A DNA stretch of 64,000 nucleotides from Siderastrea siderea (lineage: Eukaryota; Cnidaria; Anthozoa; Scleractinia; Rhizangiidae), in the NCBI GenBank assembly GCA_964030785.1, contig OZ034970.1:3510411-3574410 (forward strand), read 5' to 3'. Position numbers and translations under genes: made by a program. Shown in pieces: positions 57,579-64,000 of the stretch (positions are counted from its first letter, which is position 1; every line of letters begins with the position of its first letter). Under the pieces are notes generated by a model. That model was given only the letters and a program-made list of their open reading frames with translations. It ran no database searches and was not told where the DNA came from.

Positions 57579-59265
57579 ATGGGTAAACGTATTAAACGAT
57601 CCAACTTCAAAACCATCGATGGCAAAACCTACAGTTTTGACATGGACGATCACCTAAATCATGAAGATTATGACGAGGACTACATGTTGAACGAAATCTG
57701 CGACGCACTTGGAAATCATTACAAAAATGGAGTACTCTGCGAACTGGTCATTCGAATTTGGACAAGAGACACGACTGGAATTCGCATAAACTGCTATACT
57801 GAGGTTTCTCCACAAAATAATGCTTGTCTCTATAAATATCTAGACGAAGAATCCAAAAACAAGGGCTCCAATTATTTGGTCTGGAAGAAAAAAGGCAGCC
57901 AGGTCACCATTACCGTCTTTGGACCTTTAAAAGATGGCGAGTCTCCCGATGGAGGAAACTGTGACAGGATTTTGAGGAGCGTATATAACAAGCTGGAATC
58001 GCTGAATGATAAAACGTCTGAGAAAGAGAAACAGACAAGGTTTGAGGAAATCAAAGGCGAAATGTTTTCAGAGTACTCGGTAGCAGTGCAGGGTACTAAA
58101 AACAGAACAGATGCCAAAGAAATGGAGTTGAAAAAACTGATTTATCGAGTTTACGATAAACCAGTGGATAAAGCGACTACCGAAGACCTGGTAAGAAAGT
58201 TAACTGCTTCACCTAGAAAAACAATGATTAAAACAATAATAGCAGAAATAACGGCTGCAGTAACCGCAAAAATAGCAAAGAAGCCAGCTTCAAGAATAGC
58301 AGTGAAGACAGCAACGAAAGCAGCAGCCGGCAAATTTGCAGTAAAGGGGGCCCCCTTCGTTGGGGTTGGGTTTGGAATCTGGAGGCTAAGTCAAGGAGAC
58401 TTAGTGGGAGCCGGAATGGAGGTCGCCTCCGGGATTGCTGCGTGTGTTTCACTGGTGGGTACAGCCGTGTCTTTGGCAATTGATGTTGGCCTCATGGGCA
58501 AGGACCTTTGTGAAGCAATAGCTGAAAGCAAGCAACATGCCCAGGTAAAATAAAGTAAATGATACATTATTAATACAAAACGTCACACATGCTGTAATTG
58601 GATAAAAGCCGTGTTTTCATTCGGCAGATAGTGAATTACTTGGGTCTCTTTTTTCCATCCATCCTTGCCGTTTTGTTTATTCTTTTAAAAAGGCTAAACT
58701 TTTTTCGAAGAAAGGAACGTAAGCAGTAACTTTCTTGTCGTTACAGTAAACATAGAAGACGTGAACTATGATGATGATGATGATGACGATGATCGGATGA
58801 TAAGGATGATAACCTGTGTGCATGAACAATTATGAAATCTAAAAATTCACTAACCAAAATTGTGAATTTGATAATTTTCATTATTATATAGACATCTGGA
58901 TATGAGCAAGTGTGCGCTCTGAATCGCTGTCCACTTATAGGCGATCAGCTAATATCCCGCTAGTGGAGAAGACGCTCGCATAACATGAAGGAAAGCATGC
59001 TACTTTAAATGGATTTTTGTGTGTGTGTGTGTGTGTGTGACTTGATACAATTCTTATGATCCAGGGTTTTGGCGAGACAGAAAGAATCCAAAGGGAATTG
59101 ACCGATCTCTGTGACCAGTTAGATGAGGCGGAAGCAGAGTACGAGTATTTGAAAGAAGTTTTAGAAGATCCCGGACTTGGAGTTGAAAAGCTTGAACGAG
59201 AGATTTCAGCCTTGGAAAAGATCAGTTTGATGAGGCGCCCACAGAAGAACACAAAGGCTTCATAA
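57579..59265 (+). CDS. Unknown protein: alpha/beta-like domain, Gly/Ala hydrophobic hairpin, coiled coil
   Basis: Two coding exons, 57579-58544 and 59065-59265 (TAA), join in phase for 388 residues. The exon-1 acceptor (cctccag at 57562-57568) lies 10 bases before the ATG, so there is a 5'UTR exon upstream. I do not recognise the protein. Residues 1-145 look like a mixed alpha/beta domain with strands such as LCELVIRIWTRD, GIRINCYTEV and SQVTITVFGP. Residues 150-215 are charged helix. Residues 215-250 are an Ala/Lys-rich amphipathic helix. Residues 256-308 form two hydrophobic Gly/Ala-rich segments joined by a short turn around RLSQGDLVGAGME, with small-residue spacing (GVGFG, ASGIAA, GTAVSLAIDVG) that suits packing of membrane-inserting helices. 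Residues 323-388 are Glu-rich coiled coil (ELTDLCDQLDEAEAEYEYL). The hairpin recalls Gly-rich hairpins of some membrane-active effectors; that is resemblance only. No signal peptide is evident. Confidence 0.8.
58767..58798. repeat. (GAT)n-like microsatellite
   Basis: A short run of gatgatgatgatgatgacga in the intron of the unknown gene. Confidence 0.7.
59021..59039. repeat. (GT)n microsatellite
   Basis: Nine GT units end 25 bases before the second exon of the unknown gene, so length variants could affect its acceptor region. Confidence 0.85.
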
Positions 59266-61503
59266 AATGCTAAGTGTCTGCCAAGACTGCATGCATGTTC
59301 TTGCATAGGGACGCTTTACCTCCAAAAACGTTACTTTACAAACCTATCCGATGAATACATAAATTAATACCAGTTAATGACATGGAGCATTTATTTGCGT
59401 TACAACCCCCAATGTAGTCTGGGTATTTTTAATAGCAGGTCATCCATCTTTACATGTACTGAAGATTGCAATTTATCGAGCACAGCAGTGCAGAATTAGA
59501 AGGCTCGCTGTTGGTCGAATTAATGTTCTTCTCTTGTTGCCATTTTGAATACCGAGAATACCCTGGGGACGAAACCGCGTCCAATTGTTCTTATTGCTTG
59601 ATAGGAATACTAAGTGCAACACAACAAATTCCTTAAGTTGGGAATTAAGAACGTTTGAACTTCGAACTTCAAATTTAGAGTAAGAGTTCTCTGGTGGTGG
59701 CGAGCGCGAAACCTCCTCTGTTTTCTCAAGTTATTCACTGCCTCTTTCATCGTGTGATGTTGAACTAGAGTCGAACCTTTCCCTACCGACACCTCTGACT
59801 CTGCAATAAGGACACCTCCAACCTAGTACGCAGGCGTTCTGTTCTCGCTCACTGGACATACCGCGAGAACGTGATCTTCCCCGGGCGATTCATTCGGTGA
59901 CGTCATGACGTTTCGCGCCAAGCCGAGTGAGCGAGAGGAGGTAGCCTGGATACTAGGCTAGGACACCTCCAAGATAACAGATCTCGCCTCTGTCCCTTCA
60001 GAGTCCGTAGGTTTGATTGTACTTTGCTCAATTACACCTTTGACACTTTCAGAGTATGTCGATCCTTCTCTGACTCTTGTAAATACGTCTATCCATTTTT
60101 ACCTCTTAGCTAATTCCTTTTTTGCTTTTTAGAATGTTTTCAGTTTTGACAACAAAAATTTAAGTCTTCAAAATTGAAAAAAAAATTAAATAAATAAAAT
60201 CTTTAAAATTAAAAAAAGAAAAAAACGTTTGTATTAACAGCTCCTGGCTTGGTTTGTCTACTCGCCTTTGATTGTTTCATTTGTTTCCGGGTGGAGACTT
60301 TTTTAACAAAGCAATGATATGTTTGAGTGTATTTTAATATATTTTTGTACTTTTGTAATTTTTATGTTGTTGCATTACGGAATAATTGAAGAATAACTTA
60401 AATTTCCGTTAAGAGGTATATTGGTTATTGCTTTGCCATTTTAATCCACTCACGTAGGTAATAAGCTTCACACTGTTTGGTCATCATTGTTGTGGGTCGT
60501 TTTTTTCTTTATCATTCTTCTCACAATAGTAAATAAGCATTGCCACACAGCTCGCAAACAACCGTTTGATTTTCTTACGAAACAAGATTTCATTCCTTAA
60601 ATCTCTGATCAGGGCGATGCGCGTTGAGGTGGCAAAGTGGTGTAACAGAAAGTACCATAAAGTTACTGAAACAAGTATGTTCAGCAGAACGTACGCTCGT
60701 TGCATGTCTTGCATCATAGTTGAACTGTGGGAACATCAGATTCCCTTACTGAACACTTAGCTCAGTTTGTTAAAATAAGGACCACGTTCGCTTAAGTCAC
60801 GGCGCCAAGGAGATGAGGAGGCCCTGGAGTTCACTCTTTGAGTTGATGGTCGCTAAGTGTAGCCATCCGTGTCAAAAGCTTAGTGTTGTTTTGAGCCTCA
60901 AAATACAATTAGCATTGTCATTATAAGTTATAAACGCGAGGTGATCCAACAGTTGCCGGACTGAGTTTTCTTGCATTGCGAAGGGCTCCCCAAGCGGATC
61001 ACTCCCGCAAAATCCTCATGTCCTGCGTCCACTGTCCATTGCAATCACATCAGACAAGTTCAGATGTTTCCTTCCTTTCTTCTCCTGGAAGTTAATTTTA
61101 TGTCCGCCTTATACAGGGTTTAGAGTCGGAATACAAATGGCCATTTAATGACCATTTTAGCTCACTTGTCGGAGTCCGAAGATGTTTAATCGGAATTTCG
61201 GCTGCTATACGCGATATACAGCGCATGCGAGTTTGCTTATGATATAGGACTGTAATTCTTTCAGAGCGCCTATTACCGATGCCCGCAGTTGAGAATCCTG
61301 ATAAGATATGAAACAAATAGTAATTTTGAATTGAGGTTTTAACTGGTGGTTTGTAACCAATCCCTAGAGAACCAAAAGACGATGGCGTGGTGGCCATGTT
61401 GGTGATATTAACAAAAGGAGATAATGAGTGACCACCAACATGGCGGGCGATGACGTAACCTGCAATCCAAGAATTACAACAGTTTTACTGCAAACTTTAC
61501 TGC

Positions 61504-61668
61504 GCCTTTCCTGACTCGTCCCCAGTCGTCTTCACGACGCGTGCGGCACGGGTGCACGAGGTGTGATATAGCAAAGGGGTGCTTTCTCACTACCCACCAC
61601 ACCTCGCGCTCCCATGCCGCGCACGTCAAGAAGACGACTGCTGGGGATGAGTCAGGCGTCTTTCCATG
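61504..61668. mobile_element. Short foldback MITE
   Basis: Left cctgactcgtccccagtcgt mirrors right agacgactgctggggatgag and tcagg. Further in, gtgcggcacgg pairs loosely with ccatgccgcgcac and cgaggtgtg with cacacctcg. Confidence 0.55.
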
Positions 61669-62289
61669 ACATGCAAACTCTAGATCTGAAGTTCAACACC
61701 ATGTTAACGAAGATTTAACCCTGATGAGTGGAATGGTGAAATGATGGAACAGTGGAACGGAGGAATCTCTTTGGGAATATAATTTGTTTTATGTATTTAT
61801 TACCGTGTCTGGAGGCCCAGCAGCCGGGAAAGCTTTTGAAAAAACTTTATGCCCGACAGTCCGTAATTCTAAAACAACGGCTATTAAATTTGACAGCAGT
61901 TTGTTCTTGCAGTTAAAGCGGAGCTAGGAAAGGGGGTGGGCACTTAACCCAAGTTTGGGCATAGGGGTGCCGCTGAGGGTTGAAGCCCTGACCATGTTTA
62001 GGACAAAAAAAAAACTAAAATACCTACCCTGTGTAGGACAGCACCCTTTGTTTTAGGACCCTGCTACAGACAAAGGACAAAATACACACCCTTTCACTGA
62101 CCTAGGATTCCTAAATGCTGTATAGACCATATTTAACGACGACAAACGTGCAACCATACCCCGTTTAGGACAAGCTCTCATAAATTATATACCCTGTTTA
62201 AGGCACTATGAAAATAATGTGAGGGCTTGTTCCTCTCTTACTAGCACGTTACAGTTCGAAATAAGAAAGAGCAAGAATGCCAAAAAATA

Positions 62290-62480
62290 CAAAAGACCGC
62301 ACAGGGAGGCCTGAAGCCTCTATCGATGAGGTATGCCTTTCTAGCTTTTCGTACATTGTCACGATTAGATTTCATTAGTTCACGAGGAATAAGTTGCATG
62401 TCATTAGCATTATGGTCGTTTGAAAGAAAATGTTCTGAGACTGCATTAGGTTTAGAGCAATTTCCGTTGTTTGCATTTCC
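62290..62480 (-). pseudogene. Relic of a Penelope-like element, C-terminal GIY-YIG region
   Basis: The minus-strand translation reads NAVSEHFLSNDHNANDMQLI, then PRELMKSNRDNVRKARKAYL and IDRG. The order SEHF...H...DM...R..R...I matches the second half of GIY-YIG endonuclease domains attached to Penelope-like reverse transcriptases. No reverse transcriptase is seen upstream on that strand, so only the 3' tail remains. It fits the hammerhead motifs elsewhere in the window, which belong to the same class. Confidence 0.45.
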
Positions 62481-63331
62481 TGAAATAGTTCGATGGCTCC
62501 AAGTGTTCGACGAGGCTTTGGACTTATATGTCAGGTAAATCGATTTTTCACTATATCCCTACCCCTAAGAATACTGTTGCTACAGTTACTTCTTTTGACT
62601 GGCTATTCGTGACGAAGACGGACAACAGTTTGACCGTGGAGTTCGCGGGCTCTAGCCTGGGTACTGGATTTTAAAGTCACGCTCAGTCACGCCAACATTC
62701 ACGCAAATGTGCGCGTCACGTCTGGCGCGCAGGCCTGTGAAGGGTTCTTGGAAAGGATCAAGATAACGTGTACAAAATGGATTCTTTCTAGATGTGGTGG
62801 TTTTATTTGCTTTTTGGCTCGCAAGTGTCAGCAAAGTTGCTGAACCGTCAGGAGGTTAATTGACTTGTCAGGAAACTTGTTAATTGTCGAATTTAAGGTT
62901 TCTTTAGACAAAAATGTAGCTGTAGAAGGACGCTGAGCACAGTGCTAACGTCTCTTCCATGTCTCGTCCAGGCTATATCATATGGAGCATTCGATACAAG
63001 GTAAAATTGTGCTCTGATTTTCAGAATTATTTTCACGTTATTAATTCTCACGACGTTTCCTCTTTTATCTCCTTCGCCATTGCGGTATCGAACCCTGTTT
63101 TTGATCTTTGCTTCACCGTTCAACAGCTGCAGGAAAGACCAACATTTTCTGCATGAAATGAATCGGCCGACAGACGTCACTGCATAAAAAAATAAATAGA
63201 TAAATATGCGCACGGCAGACACGACACAAGCGTAAGCGAAAGCACAAGTGAAGAGATCACAACATTTTCTTTTCCTTGTGCTTTCACTTTTGCTTTAATG
63301 AGTGGCGCCAATTCCAAGTGAGAAGCAGATA

Positions 63332-63401
63332 GGTGGTGGTGGTGGTGGTGGTGGTGGTGGGGGGGGGGGGGGGGGGGGGGGGGCTGGGGGGTTGACAGGG
63401 G
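63332..63401. repeat. (GGT)n followed by a G homopolymer
   Basis: Nine or more GGT units run into about 25 consecutive G and further G runs. Strong G-quadruplex potential; the exact length is likely to be unreliable in assembly. Confidence 0.85.
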
Positions 63402-64000
63402 GGGCTTAAACCTCCCACTTCCCATACGCTTTAATCCGGTTCCTGTTTGTTGGCTCCCACCTCTTTGCATTTTTTCGATTGCAAAATATTTTTCAGGAGC
63501 TCCTGATATTGTGCAATGTTGCATAATTTTTTCCTGTTTCTCCTACCTTCCATCACCTTGGGAATCCTGCTTCCTGCCCTCTCTTCTCCCACCCCCCATA
63601 CACCTCCAGCCCCTTTTTCCTGGTCTCCTGCCCCCTGTCCCCCTCCACAGATAAGAATGAGTTTGTCGCACGTTCCTCTTGTAACATATTTGATTAGCTA
63701 CTCAGCTACAGTTTAGATATGTTTACATTGCTTTCATTTTCAATAGAACAATCGCATTTCTTACTTCTTTACAGAAAACCAGGCGGTACTGCCACAAATA
63801 TGCCTTTCTTGAACATTCTGGTCGATGAATACGCTTAAGGGGGGACAGTCTAGGTTAATTTTTAGGAAATAGGATAAGATTGAAGAAAGAAATAAAAGAG
63901 GGATAAAATTTTTGTACACACCCCCAGACAGTCCACTCCACGCAAGAGCACCAAGGTTGTTTGTGGACTGTTTTGGTGCCCATCTATAAATCATTAATTT

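Larger units (their letters stand above)
59266..64000. other. 4.7-kb 3' flank without a recognised gene
   Basis: Contains short foldbacks at 59820-59962 and 61504-61668, a G-run family relative at about 61930-62240 (aggacaaaat and ccctgtttaggac blocks), a Penelope-like GIY-YIG relic (62290-62480) and a G-rich microsatellite (63332-63401). The minus-strand open frames at 60484-60717 and 61098-61397 look somewhat protein-like, but I see no domain, splice frame or homologue in either. Confidence 0.4.

Noticed and set aside
60484..60717. 77-codon minus-strand frame with a hydrophobic stretch resembling a receptor fragment
   Set aside because: No conserved receptor motif and no flanking exons; too short to support.
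61098..61397. 99-codon minus-strand frame beginning ATGGCCACC
   Set aside because: Good start context but no domain or splice continuation; the ccaacatgg region is mirrored nearby at 61433-61443, suggesting repeat sequence.

Overview
The window is metazoan nuclear DNA, most likely from an anthozoan, probably a stony coral. The evidence is animal gene families with GT-AG introns, AT-rich introns full of short inverted-repeat elements, a tRNA-derived SINE, Penelope-like remnants, and protein sequences that follow vertebrate orthologues closely. The species cannot be fixed by eye.

Layout: (1) 140-13213 (+) holds the last ten coding exons of a KIF16B/SNX23-type kinesin, ending in a PX domain; the motor half lies before the window. 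Its introns carry MITEs, minisatellites, SINE tails and a dead Tc1/mariner-like element. (2) 16132-16755 (+) is an intronless small heat shock protein with two alpha-crystallin domains. (3) 18775-24924 (-) is a complete 11-exon STYX pseudophosphatase. (4) 25081-31067 (+) is a complete 7-exon FKBP3 (FKBP25) prolyl isomerase, head to head with STYX with 156 bp between the start codons. (5) 42720-52127 (+) is a complete 10-exon Pellino E3 ubiquitin ligase. (6) 57579-59265 (+) is a two-exon gene of unknown function with an alpha/beta-like N-terminal half, a Gly/Ala-rich hydrophobic hairpin and a C-terminal coiled coil. (7) The rest, chiefly 31-42 kb, 52-57 kb and 59-64 kb, is intergenic or 5'UTR-intron sequence with MITEs, minisatellites and Penelope-like remnants.

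The genes are unrelated in function (endosome transport, chaperones, signalling, chromatin/RNA-associated peptidyl-prolyl isomerisation, innate-immune ubiquitination), and there is no operon-like logic. The shared feature is the STYX/FKBP3 intergenic promoter. All exon joins below were traced by hand and keep phase across every junction. The most notable observations are the unknown hairpin gene, paired minimal hammerhead-ribozyme motifs, a MITE that seems to supply the last splice acceptor of Pellino, and several repeat families with visible target-site duplications.
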